Part shown: positions 1-6,768 of the stretch, piece by piece | Position numbering within the stretch: the stretch's first letter is position 1 | Layout of the letters: each line of letters starts with the position of its first letter | Assembly (NCBI GenBank): GCA_002386065.1 | Contig: DGES01000047.1 | Location: 1-11,839 of the forward strand | Source: Firmicutes bacterium UBA3920 | GTDB taxonomy: Bacteria > Bacillota > Clostridia > Caldicoprobacterales > Xylanivirgaceae | Direction of reading: 5' to 3' | DNA length: 11,839 nt | Made by a program: the position numbers and the translations under genes | The notes under the pieces: model-generated | Seen by the model: only the letters and a program-made list of their open reading frames with translations | What the model was told of the DNA's origin: nothing | Database searches by the model: none

Positions 1-243
1 TACAAAGCAAAAAACTCAATATATCAAAATATTCTTGCATTTGCTATTTATGTATGCTATTGTAATAAAAAACCATATAATTTGGAAAGTTTTAGACAAA
101 TATATAATATCTAACTTAATAATTGGACGAGTATTGTCCATATAAAGAGTTATATTTATAAAAATGGGGGTTATAGTTAATGGAAGCTCTATAAAATTGT
201 AAACATATCTAACTTTATTGAGAACCATTTAATATAGATATTA

Positions 244-266
244 ATTTAAAGTGTACTATTTAAAGT
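244..266. repeat. Direct repeat ATTTAAAGT x2
   Basis: ATTTAAAGT occurs at 244-252 and again at 258-266, a 14-base period. The same 9-mer recurs at 5124-5132 in the pilM leader. The shorter core TTTAAAGT also occurs at 5064-5071 and, on the - strand, at 11816-11823. It could be a protein-binding site or chance in AT-rich DNA. Confidence 0.45.
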
Positions 267-419
267 TACGTTATTACATACAATATACATAATACCTTTC
301 TCACATAATTGTTTATTTTTCTTAAATATACGAAGTATTGATTGTACCAATAGAAACAAAAGAAAGAGCTAATTCTATGTAAAAGCTGTAATATTTTTAT
401 ATATTTTTGTAGTTAGTGT

Positions 420-447
420 TTGTTATTGCATCTATATTTGGTATTTA
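420..447 (+). promoter_or_regulatory. Weak candidate promoter for pilB
   Basis: TTGTTA (420-425) and TATTTA (442-447) are separated by 16 bases and lie about 40 bases before the pilB start. Both hexamers are imperfect. In DNA this AT-rich such pairs arise often by chance, so this is only a candidate. Confidence 0.18.
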
Positions 448-489
448 TATCAAATTTAATCACAAAAAGGACATTTAAGTGGTGAAAAA

Positions 490-2169
490 ATGAATAAAAA
501 TAATATTAAGCTTGGAGAGCTGCTTGTAAGCCTAGGAAAATTATCAGAGGAACAGTTAAAAGCAGTTTTGCAGGAACAAAAAAAGAGCAATAAAAAAATG
601 GGCGAGATATTAGTTGCTAAAGGTATTATTTCCGATAAAGAGCTCATTGAAATATTAGAATTTCAATTGGGGATTCCCCATGTAGATCTGGGAAAATACA
701 TAATAAATCCAGAGGTAGTAAAATTAATACCAGAGAGCATGGCTAGAAGGCTCGGAGCAATCATAGTAGATAAAAGGGGCGAAACACTAGTTGTGGGAAT
801 GGTAAACCCCTTAGATATATTCGCAGTAGATGATATAAGGCTTGTTACAGGGCATAATGTGCAGCCAGTAATATGTACTGAGGCAGATGTTAATAGAGCT
901 ATAGATAAATATTATAGTGAAGACAAGACTAAAGAGATGCTAGAGGAGTTTGAGGAGAGCGTTACACCTGAATATCTAGGTGATATCCCTGAGGAAGATT
1001 TGACAGATGTAAATAGTGCTCCTGTTGTAAAGCTTTTAAATTCTATTATAGTTCAAGCAGTGAATATGCGAGCAAGTGACATACATATAGAGCCTTTTGA
1101 CAACATAGTCAGGGTGAGATATAGAGTTGACGGAGACTTACAAGAGATAATGACACTGCCTAAAAGTACTTTTTCAGCTGTTATAACTCGTATAAAGATA
1201 ATGGGCAAAATGGATATTGCAGAGAGAAGGGTGCCACAAGACGGCAGAGTAGAAATGGATATAGAAGGAGAGCCCATTGACCTGCGTATATCGGTATTAC
1301 CCACAGTACATGGAGAAAAGGTTGTATTTAGGATTTTACACAGGGAAGCAGGTATGCTTTTAAAGGAGAATCTAGGATTCACAGAAGAAAACTTAGAGAG
1401 ATTTGAAAAATTATTGATGCAGCCCTATGGAATAATCTTGGTAACTGGCCCTACGGGTAGCGGAAAGAGTACAACACTGTATTCTGCACTAAGCGATCTC
1501 AATAGTATGGAGAAAAATATTGTGACCATTGAGGATCCTGTGGAATATAAGATAAAGGGAATAAATCAAGTGCAGGTAAATATTAAATCAGGAATGACCT
1601 TTGCAGCAGGATTGCGCTCTATTCTCAGGCAGGATCCAAATGTCATAATGATAGGAGAGATAAGGGATGCTGAAACTGCACAGATAGCTGTCAGGGCAGC
1701 TATTACAGGCCACCTGGTATTGTCTACACTCCATACAAATGATACTGCTTCGTCTGTTGTGCGACTTGTGGATATGGGTATAGAACCCTATCTAGTTTCC
1801 TCTGCAGTTGTCGGAATTGTATCCCAAAGGCTTGTAAAAAAATTATGCGATAGGTGTAAAAAGCCCTATGAGGCAAGTTATGCAGAGAAGAATACATTAC
1901 GTATAGATACAGACAGACACGTACAGTTATATGCCCCTGTAGGCTGTGAGGCATGTAATAAGGGATATAAAGGACGAACTGCGGTACATGAGGTTATGCT
2001 AATAGATGAAGGGGTAAGACGTCTTATTGACAAAGGTGCCAGCACAGATGATATAAAAAATTATGCCATAAAAAATGGTATGACTACATTATTTGACGAT
2101 GCTGTGCTTAAGGCGCTCGATGGTGTGACCAGTACAGAGGAGGTACTGCAGATAGGGTATGGTATATAG
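490..2169 (+). CDS. pilB: PilB, type IV pilus extension ATPase with MshEN domain
   Basis: Cytoplasmic hexameric ATPase that drives pilus polymerisation through PilC. At 559 residues it is full length for the family. Residues 1-150 are the MshEN/T2SSE_N region. Two 24-residue motifs (7-30 and 36-59, five residues apart) follow the pattern [RK]-[LM]-G-x4-x2-G...L-x3-L-x2-Q known to bind c-di-GMP in MshE; both begin with Lys where MshE has Arg. The ATPase core begins near 178 (ASDIHIEP at 195-202). Walker A is GPTGSGKST at 320-328, the Asp box EDP at 348-350, the Walker B Glu is E390 in IGEIRD, and the His box runs from H408 to H415. Four cysteines in two CxxC pairs (453/456 and 486/489) form the zinc site that marks PilB and is absent from PilT. 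The ATG is preceded by GGTGA (481-485). First gene of the cluster; pilT follows after 24 bases. Confidence 0.98.
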   Translation: MNKNNIKLGELLVSLGKLSEEQLKAVLQEQKKSNKKMGEILVAKGIISDKELIEILEFQLGIPHVDLGKYIINPEVVKLIPESMARRLGAIIVDKRGETLVVGMVNPLDIFAVDDIRLVTGHNVQPVICTEADVNRAIDKYYSEDKTKEMLEEFEESVTPEYLGDIPEEDLTDVNSAPVVKLLNSIIVQAVNMRASDIHIEPFDNIVRVRYRVDGDLQEIMTLPKSTFSAVITRIKIMGKMDIAERRVPQDGRVEMDIEGEPIDLRISVLPTVHGEKVVFRILHREAGMLLKENLGFTEENLERFEKLLMQPYGIILVTGPTGSGKSTTLYSALSDLNSMEKNIVTIEDPVEYKIKGINQVQVNIKSGMTFAAGLRSILRQDPNVIMIGEIRDAETAQIAVRAAITGHLVLSTLHTNDTASSVVRLVDMGIEPYLVSSAVVGIVSQRLVKKLCDRCKKPYEASYAEKNTLRIDTDRHVQLYAPVGCEACNKGYKGRTAVHEVMLIDEGVRRLIDKGASTDDIKNYAIKNGMTTLFDDAVLKALDGVTSTEEVLQIGYGI

Positions 2170-2193
2170 AATATATTTGTGGAGGTTTAAACT

Positions 2194-3276
2194 ATGAATA
2201 TGGTAGAGCTCATTGAAGAGGCGATAGAAAGAGGTGCCTCAGATATACATATAACTGTCGGGTCAGAGCCCATATTTAGAATAAATGGCAAATTGGAAAA
2301 ATTTGGAGAAAAAGTATTAGAGCCAGCAGATACTGAGGTGCTTATGAAACAACTGGCAAGTGAAGAACATCTTGAAGAGCTTGAAAAAGTAGGACAGATA
2401 GACCTGTCATATTCACAACCGGGCTTGGGTAGATTTAGGGTAAATATATTTAAACAGAGGGGTAGCTACAGCATTGCACTTAGGATTATTCCTTTAGACA
2501 TACCAAGCATGGAAGAGCTTGGACTGCCACCTGTAATAAGACGGTTATCCATGCTGCCAAGGGGATTAATATTGGTGACAGGTCCCACAGGTAGTGGTAA
2601 AAGTACTACACTTGCAGCCATGGTGGATTTAATAAACAGACATAGAAATTGCCATATAATAACACTTGAGGATCCCATTGAGTATTTACATCATCACAAT
2701 ATGAGTATTGTCAATCAAAGGGAGGTAAATTCTGATACAAATTCATTCGCAGATGCATTAAGGGCGGCACTTAGGCAGGACCCTGATGTAATACTTGTAG
2801 GTGAGATGAGGGATCTAGAGACAATAAGTACTGCACTGACAGCAGCAGAGACAGGGCATCTTGTATTATCCACATTACATACTCTAGGCAGTGCCAAGAC
2901 AATAGATAGGGTAATAGACGTGTTTCCCGGAGAACAGCAGCATCAGATAAGGACCCAGCTTTCATCTGTTATAGAGGCTGTAATATCCCAGCAGCTGATG
3001 ATTCGTGCAGATGGCAAGGGGAGGGTGGCAGCATTTGAAGTGATGGTCGGTGTTCCTGCCATTAGGAATCTGATAAGGGAAAATAAGATACACCAGATAG
3101 ATACAATAATTGAAACCAGTTCATCGGAGGGTATGCAGACCATGGATAGATCCCTTGCAAATTTATATAAAAGAGGGCTCATAAGCAAGGAAACAGCACT
3201 AAAACAGGCTATAGTGCCTGATGTATTAAGAAGATATTTGAATGAGGAGCGGATGACAAGTGGTTTTCAAATATAA
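2194..3276 (+). CDS. pilT: PilT, type IV pilus retraction ATPase
   Basis: Cytoplasmic hexameric ATPase that powers pilus disassembly, and so twitching and retraction. At 360 residues it has normal PilT length. It begins directly with the PilT/PilB-type N-terminal domain (ASDIHITVG near 15-23) and lacks both MshEN and the zinc cysteines. Walker A is GPTGSGKST at 130-138, the Asp box is TLEDPIEY at 157-164, the Walker B Glu is E204 in VGEMRD, and the His box spans H222 to H229. The signature AIRNLIRE is intact at 289-296; this motif is needed for retraction in characterised PilT proteins. The RBS GGAGG (2181-2185) sits 8 bases before the first ATG and 14 before a second ATG (2200), which favours 2194. 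Its place between pilB and pilC suggests that extension and retraction motors are made together. Confidence 0.98.
   Translation: MNMVELIEEAIERGASDIHITVGSEPIFRINGKLEKFGEKVLEPADTEVLMKQLASEEHLEELEKVGQIDLSYSQPGLGRFRVNIFKQRGSYSIALRIIPLDIPSMEELGLPPVIRRLSMLPRGLILVTGPTGSGKSTTLAAMVDLINRHRNCHIITLEDPIEYLHHHNMSIVNQREVNSDTNSFADALRAALRQDPDVILVGEMRDLETISTALTAAETGHLVLSTLHTLGSAKTIDRVIDVFPGEQQHQIRTQLSSVIEAVISQQLMIRADGKGRVAAFEVMVGVPAIRNLIRENKIHQIDTIIETSSSEGMQTMDRSLANLYKRGLISKETALKQAIVPDVLRRYLNEERMTSGFQI
3244..3249 (+). promoter_or_regulatory. RBS supporting the GTG start of pilC
   Basis: GAGGAG lies inside the end of pilT, 10 bases before the GTG at 3260. The nearby ATG at 3253 is in the pilT frame, so GTG is the first usable start for pilC. 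Confidence 0.7.
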
Positions 3277-4459
3277 GGTGGCAACTCAAAATGGAGAGGT
3301 AATAGAAGGCATATATGAGGCAGATAGTGCTGAGGTTGTATCGGAGATGCTCAAAAGCAAAAATTACTATGTAATATCCTTGCAAAAGACAAGGTCTATT
3401 AAGCTAGAGACCGCATTTAAGCCCAAGGTAAAGACAAAGGATATAGCAGTATTTTGTAGGCAGTTCCATGCAATGCTCAAAGCAGGAATAAACCTTGTAA
3501 CCTGCCTTGATATAATGAGGACACAGCTTACAAATAAGACACTCAAGGAAGCAGTTGGGGATATGTATGAGGATATTCAAAAGGGTTTAAATCTCTCTGC
3601 AGCCATGATGAAGCACAGTGATGTATTCCCATCCCTTCTCATAAGCATGATAGAGGCAGGGGAGGTTAGTGGTAACCTAGATGAGATGATGGAGCGAATG
3701 GCTGAGTTCTATGAAAAGGAGAGCAGCCTTGAGAGAAAGATAAAGGGAGCAATGGTATATCCCATAATCTTAATGGTAGTTACAGTGGCAGTGGTGATAT
3801 TCCTTGTAACCAGTGTTATGCCTACATTTATTACTGTATTTGAAGATAGTGATACCCCTTTGCCAGCACCTACACAACTACTACTTAAGCTCAGTGCTAG
3901 TTTGACGTCATATTGGTATATATATATTGCAGTCATAGTGCTTTTGATCCTCTTTATAAGGTCATGGGGCAAGACGGATAAAGGTAGGCTTTTTATAGAC
4001 AATCTAAAATTAAAGATACCTGTATTTGGGCCAACCAATGTACAGATAATAACCTCAAGGTTTACGCGAACCTTCGCTACCTTACTCTCAAGCGGTATAT
4101 CACTTGTAGAGGCCTTTGATGCAGTCATTAGGATAGTGGGCAATAAGGTGGTTGAAGAGAAGCTTGAGGAGGCAAAGGATAAGGTGATTAAGGGGACGCC
4201 TCTATCCCTTGCCATAAAGGCTACAGGTATATTTCCTCCCATGCTGGATTCCATGCTCAGGGTGGGGGAGGAGTCAGGGGCACTGGATGATGCACTTCAG
4301 AGGACAGCGGACTACTACGACGATGAAGTGGACTATGCCGTAGAGAAGATGACCACAGCCTTTGAGCCCATACTCATAGTGTTTATGGGCGTTGTGGTGG
4401 GGTTTGTAGTGATAGCCATGATGATGCCCATGTTTGACATGATAGGAGCTGTACAATAA
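3260..4459 (+). CDS. pilC: PilC, inner-membrane platform protein
   Basis: Polytopic membrane protein of the T2SF/GspF family that couples the PilB and PilT motors to pilin insertion and removal. At 399 residues it has normal length. Two T2SF repeats are clear: the first opens with FCRQF (65-69) and contains GEVSG (134-138); the second opens with FTRTF (268-272) and contains GEESG (336-340). Hydrophobic spans are at about 166-190, 218-233 and 369-393, which matches the three-helix topology of the family. The C-terminus runs through the conserved FEPILIV stretch into a membrane helix. The start is a GTG inside pilT, a 17-base overlap with an RBS 10 bases upstream, so translation is probably coupled. 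Confidence 0.97.
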   Translation: MVFKYKVATQNGEVIEGIYEADSAEVVSEMLKSKNYYVISLQKTRSIKLETAFKPKVKTKDIAVFCRQFHAMLKAGINLVTCLDIMRTQLTNKTLKEAVGDMYEDIQKGLNLSAAMMKHSDVFPSLLISMIEAGEVSGNLDEMMERMAEFYEKESSLERKIKGAMVYPIILMVVTVAVVIFLVTSVMPTFITVFEDSDTPLPAPTQLLLKLSASLTSYWYIYIAVIVLLILFIRSWGKTDKGRLFIDNLKLKIPVFGPTNVQIITSRFTRTFATLLSSGISLVEAFDAVIRIVGNKVVEEKLEEAKDKVIKGTPLSLAIKATGIFPPMLDSMLRVGEESGALDDALQRTADYYDDEVDYAVEKMTTAFEPILIVFMGVVVGFVVIAMMMPMFDMIGAVQ

Positions 4460-4559
4460 ATGTACATATAATGTGAAAGGGGTGATGCGAGGAAGTAGGT
4501 TTTTGAACTTTGTATATATTTATATCCTATAAATTAAATTTAAAGAGGAGGAATGAAAA
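4460..4559 (+). promoter_or_regulatory. pilA leader with candidate promoter
   Basis: This 100-base gap separates pilC from pilA. A possible -35 TTGAAC (4503-4508) is followed 19 bases on by TATAAA (4528-4533). The spacing is longer than ideal, so the promoter call is weak. The gap also holds a 15-codon open frame (4485-4532) whose ATG lies only 2 bases from a GGGG run. A separate leader is expected for a major pilin that must outnumber the motor proteins. No riboswitch core is recognised here. Confidence 0.3.
4546..4551 (+). promoter_or_regulatory. Strong RBS of pilA
   Basis: AGGAGG is a full Shine-Dalgarno core, 8 bases before the pilA ATG, and one of the strongest ribosome sites in the window. 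This fits high expression. A second ATG at 4553 is out of frame and closes after a few codons. Confidence 0.85.
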
Positions 4560-4976
4560 ATGTTAAAAGCATTAAGTAAAAAGGTGAAGAGGAATGAAGG
4601 TTTCACACTCATTGAACTTGTAATAGTAATTGCAATAATTGGTATATTAGTAGCGATAGCGCTACCTAGGATGACAGATGCAAGGACAAATGCTGCCATA
4701 GCTACTCATAATGCCAATGTGAGGACGCTTGAGAGTGCTGCTACTATGTATATGGCAGAGGAAGGAATTCCGAGCACTAATTTAGGTGCAGATGCGGCTA
4801 AAGCTGCTGTAAAAGAATATGTTCAAGAGTGGCCTAAGGTACCAAAAGGTACTCAAGTTATAGATTCAAGTGTAGAAGGTACGGATTACACATTGACGAT
4901 TAACAGTGCAGGTAAGATAACAGTAGAACCATGGTATATTGATCCTGAAACTAAAACATTACGTACACGTCCATAA
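4560..4976 (+). CDS. pilA: PilA, major type IV pilin (prepilin)
   Basis: Structural subunit of the pilus fibre, made as a prepilin of 138 residues. A 14-residue basic leader ends in Gly14, and PilD should cut before Phe15 to leave about 124 residues. The mature N-terminus FTLIELVIVIAIIGILVAIA is a textbook class III helix with Glu at mature position 5 (E19). The globular part is small and has no cysteine, so the disulfide-bounded D-loop of proteobacterial type IVa pilins is absent, as is common in Firmicutes. It ends in a short polar tail (WYIDPETKTLRTRP). The strong RBS, leader and downstream terminator mark it as a separately dosed unit inside the cluster. It could in principle be a minor pilin, but position, RBS strength and clean signal make the major-subunit role most likely. 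Confidence 0.95.
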   Translation: MLKALSKKVKRNEGFTLIELVIVIAIIGILVAIALPRMTDARTNAAIATHNANVRTLESAATMYMAEEGIPSTNLGADAAKAAVKEYVQEWPKVPKGTQVIDSSVEGTDYTLTINSAGKITVEPWYIDPETKTLRTRP

Positions 4977-4993
4977 AATCCTTAAAATCATCA

Positions 4994-5037
4994 ATAAGGG
5001 CTTATACTGCAGAGGCTCTTCTGCAGTATCCCCTTAT
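4994..5037 (+). other. Long imperfect hairpin after pilA
   Basis: Outer stem ATAAGGG (4994-5000) pairs with CCCTTAT (5031-5037). Inner stem ATACTGCAG (5004-5012) pairs with CTGCAGTAT (5021-5029). The loop has 8 bases (5013-5020), and a small 3:1 internal loop separates the stems, giving 16 base pairs in all. The outer stem uses CCC and loop bases that the adjoining terminator also needs, so the two cannot form in full together. It may stabilise the pilA mRNA 3' end or act as an antiterminator. Confidence 0.85.
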
Positions 5038-5047
5038 GGGGATTTTT
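5028..5047 (+). terminator. Intrinsic terminator between pilA and pilM
   Basis: ATCCCC (5028-5033), loop TTAT, GGGGAT (5038-5043), then a run of T to 5047. This is a short GC-rich stem with a tetraloop and U-tract, the classic intrinsic form. It starts about 50 bases after the pilA stop. Partial readthrough is likely because pilM and the genes after it have no strong promoter of their own. Confidence 0.8.
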
Positions 5048-5069
5048 ATGTATCTGTAAGTATTTTAAA

Positions 5070-5099
5070 GTTAAATAGGCACTAAAAGGTGTTAAATAG
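5070..5099. repeat. 21-base-period direct repeat in pilM leader
   Basis: GTTAAATAG occurs at 5070-5078 and again at 5091-5099, start to start 21 bases, about two DNA turns. Two same-face half-sites like this could bind a dimeric regulator. No matching family is recognised. Confidence 0.5.
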
Positions 5100-5149
5100 A
5101 CATATTTATATAAAGAGAAATATATTTAAAGTCAGGGGGAATAGATTTT

Positions 5150-6178
5150 ATGGCTTTAAGAGCAAGTACTAGAAGTACAGTCGCATTGGATATTGGCTCA
5201 TACGAGGTCAAGGTAGTGGAAGGCAGGCAGACTTCTAGGGGATTAGAAATAGACAGGCATGCCGCCATACCTATTACTAAGGGAGCCTATAAGGATGGAT
5301 ATATGCTGGATGAAAAGGAGGTCTACCATTTTTTAAATAAAATATTAGAACAGAGCCAGATAGAAACTAGAGATACCCATGTAACCATAAAGACATCGGA
5401 AGCCATTACAAGGACGGCTGTATTTCCAGATGTGGAGGATGCCCAATTAGAAGCTATATTGAGTAATCAGATATACGACTATATTCCCACAGATCTTGAG
5501 AAATATGTGGTTCAATATAAGGATGTGGGCATTATTCAAGAAGAAGATGTAGTAAAACGGAAAATACTAATAATTGCCATACCTAAAGATATAATCGAGT
5601 CGCATTTACATATTATTGAAGGAGTTGGATTAAAACCTGTGATGCTAGATTATCAGTCAAATTCCATTGCAAAACTCGCCCAATATTCTAAAATACTCAA
5701 CAACAAATATATAGTAAAGGATTCCACTTTCTTGTTGGTAGATCTAGGATATACAAGTGCCAATGTTACCATGCTGGAAAACGGCGCAATACAACTTACC
5801 AGGGTGTTGAAATATAGGGAAGGCGATATGGTAGGAATTGACACAGATTTATTAAAGATGCCTGATGTGTTTTTAAAGCCTGAGGATTCACAGAAGGTAT
5901 TTAAAAACGTCATAGGGAACTTTGTAAAGGCCAATGTAATTGAAGGGATGGAGGATTTAATTAGATATTATACATCCCAGGATCAGGGAGGAAAGATAGA
6001 CACGATATTGCTCTATGGTGGACTTTCAAATATAACAGGTATAGAAGAAATATTTTCTGAATATTTCAATATTCCTACTGCAGGATTGAGGGATGTAGTG
6101 GGGGTATTTATGCGTACTGATATGAGTAAGTATTTAAACTGTATTGGTTCATTGATTACGGAAAAAGAGGAGAAATGA
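5150..6178 (+). CDS. pilM: PilM, actin-like cytoplasmic alignment protein
   Basis: Cytoplasmic actin/FtsA-fold ATP-binding protein that docks the short cytoplasmic tail of PilN and links the motor to the membrane alignment complex. At 342 residues it is near the usual length. Phosphate-1 motif: ALDIGSYEVKVVE at 12-24. Phosphate-2 motif: DLGYTSANV at 198-206. Adenosine motif: YGGLSN at 289-294. The region DVEDAQLEAILSNQIYDYIP is typical of PilM domain 1. The RBS AGGGGGA (5134-5140) lies 9 bases before the ATG. It is separated from pilA by the terminator region, and pilN overlaps its stop by ATGA if pilN begins at 6175. Confidence 0.95.
   Translation: MALRASTRSTVALDIGSYEVKVVEGRQTSRGLEIDRHAAIPITKGAYKDGYMLDEKEVYHFLNKILEQSQIETRDTHVTIKTSEAITRTAVFPDVEDAQLEAILSNQIYDYIPTDLEKYVVQYKDVGIIQEEDVVKRKILIIAIPKDIIESHLHIIEGVGLKPVMLDYQSNSIAKLAQYSKILNNKYIVKDSTFLLVDLGYTSANVTMLENGAIQLTRVLKYREGDMVGIDTDLLKMPDVFLKPEDSQKVFKNVIGNFVKANVIEGMEDLIRYYTSQDQGGKIDTILLYGGLSNITGIEEIFSEYFNIPTAGLRDVVGVFMRTDMSKYLNCIGSLITEKEEK
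6167..6172 (+). promoter_or_regulatory. RBS deciding the pilN start
   Basis: GAGGAG lies only 2 bases before the ATG at 6175 but 8 bases before the ATG at 6181. Spacing favours 6181 as the pilN start. Confidence 0.65.
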
Positions 6179-6180
6179 CT

Positions 6181-6768
6181 ATGAGGGATTTTAATTTTTT
6201 TGAACCATATATACGAAAGGAAAAAGTAGAAAAAAAGAAAAAGAAGAGGCCTTTTATTATAGTTGTAGTGGTATTTTTACTTATTGGTACTGCCTATGTA
6301 TATAGAGATATAATAATTAATAAGATTACTGAGGTAATTGCAAGGGAAGAAGCACCTATAGAAGATGAGCGTATGCCTGAATTGGAACAAAAGAGGTTAG
6401 AGCTTGCAAAACTTAGGTCTGCAGATGCCTATTTAAAAGAGACGAATAGAATAAATGAGCAGCTGTTAAATGATATAACTACTCGGGTGCCAGAAAATGC
6501 AGAATATGATTCCATCAGAGTAGGAGAGTTATCTACAGAGATAGCGGGTAATACAAAGACGATAGAGCTAACTGCAGATTACGGTAATGCCCTCAAAGAG
6601 CTAGAAGTTTTTGAAGATATATATGTTGTAAGTACGACATATGAAGAAGAAGAGAAGCGTTATAGATATATATTGGATATAGATTTTGAGCATATAGAAA
6701 AGAGCAGTCAAGATGATGTTCCAGCAGATGACGACTTAGAAGAAGATGCTGGGGAGGTAGATGAATAA
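6181..6768 (+). CDS. pilN: PilN-like inner-membrane alignment protein
   Basis: Bitopic membrane protein of the PilM-PilN-PilO complex, 195 residues from the chosen ATG (197 if the ATG at 6175 is used, giving a 4-base ATGA overlap with pilM). The short cytoplasmic tail starts MRDFNFFEPY. This sits where proteobacterial PilN has its INLLP-type PilM-docking peptide, but the sequence is different. A very basic run (K18-R23) precedes one membrane helix at about 25-41. An extracytoplasmic coiled-coil stretch follows, then a compact domain with the PilN-like order LLNDITTRVP...TIELTADYGNALKELEVFE. The last 20 or so residues are mostly Asp and Glu. Identification rests on position between pilM and pilO plus this architecture; sequence similarity by eye is moderate. 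Confidence 0.87.
   Translation: MRDFNFFEPYIRKEKVEKKKKKRPFIIVVVVFLLIGTAYVYRDIIINKITEVIAREEAPIEDERMPELEQKRLELAKLRSADAYLKETNRINEQLLNDITTRVPENAEYDSIRVGELSTEIAGNTKTIELTADYGNALKELEVFEDIYVVSTTYEEEEKRYRYILDIDFEHIEKSSQDDVPADDDLEEDAGEVDE

Larger units (their letters stand above)
1..489. other. AT-rich leader upstream of pilB, no gene recognised
   Basis: This stretch of nearly 490 bases is very AT-rich. The only open frame of note is a 70-codon one on the - strand, whose composition looks like translated AT-rich spacer. What can be seen: a weak hairpin (TGGAC 124-128 pairing with GTCCA 136-140), a 9-base direct repeat at 244-266, a TATAAT hexamer at 103-108 with a TTGGAA 15 bases upstream, and a weak promoter-like pair nearer to pilB (TTGTTA 420-425, 16-base gap, TATTTA 442-447). 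No c-di-GMP (GEMM-I) riboswitch core or other riboswitch is recognisable. The pilus operon promoter should lie in this stretch, but I cannot fix its position. Confidence 0.6.

Noticed and set aside
124..140. Small hairpin TGGAC/GTCCA as a terminator of an upstream gene
   Set aside because: The stem is only 5 bp with a 7-base loop and no T-tract follows.
16..228. 70-codon open frame on the - strand in the pilB leader
   Set aside because: Composition is what AT-rich spacer gives by chance (Ile, Tyr, Asn, Lys); no motif, and no RBS or family resemblance was recognised.
3709..4254. 181-codon - strand frame opposite pilC
   Set aside because: Shadow of pilC, whose duplicated T2SF domain is unmistakable; no supporting ribosome site or motif.
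4460..4559. c-di-GMP riboswitch in the pilA leader
   Set aside because: Considered because clostridial pilin leaders can carry one. I could not find the conserved GEMM-I core or the needed helices here or in the leaders of pilB or pilM.
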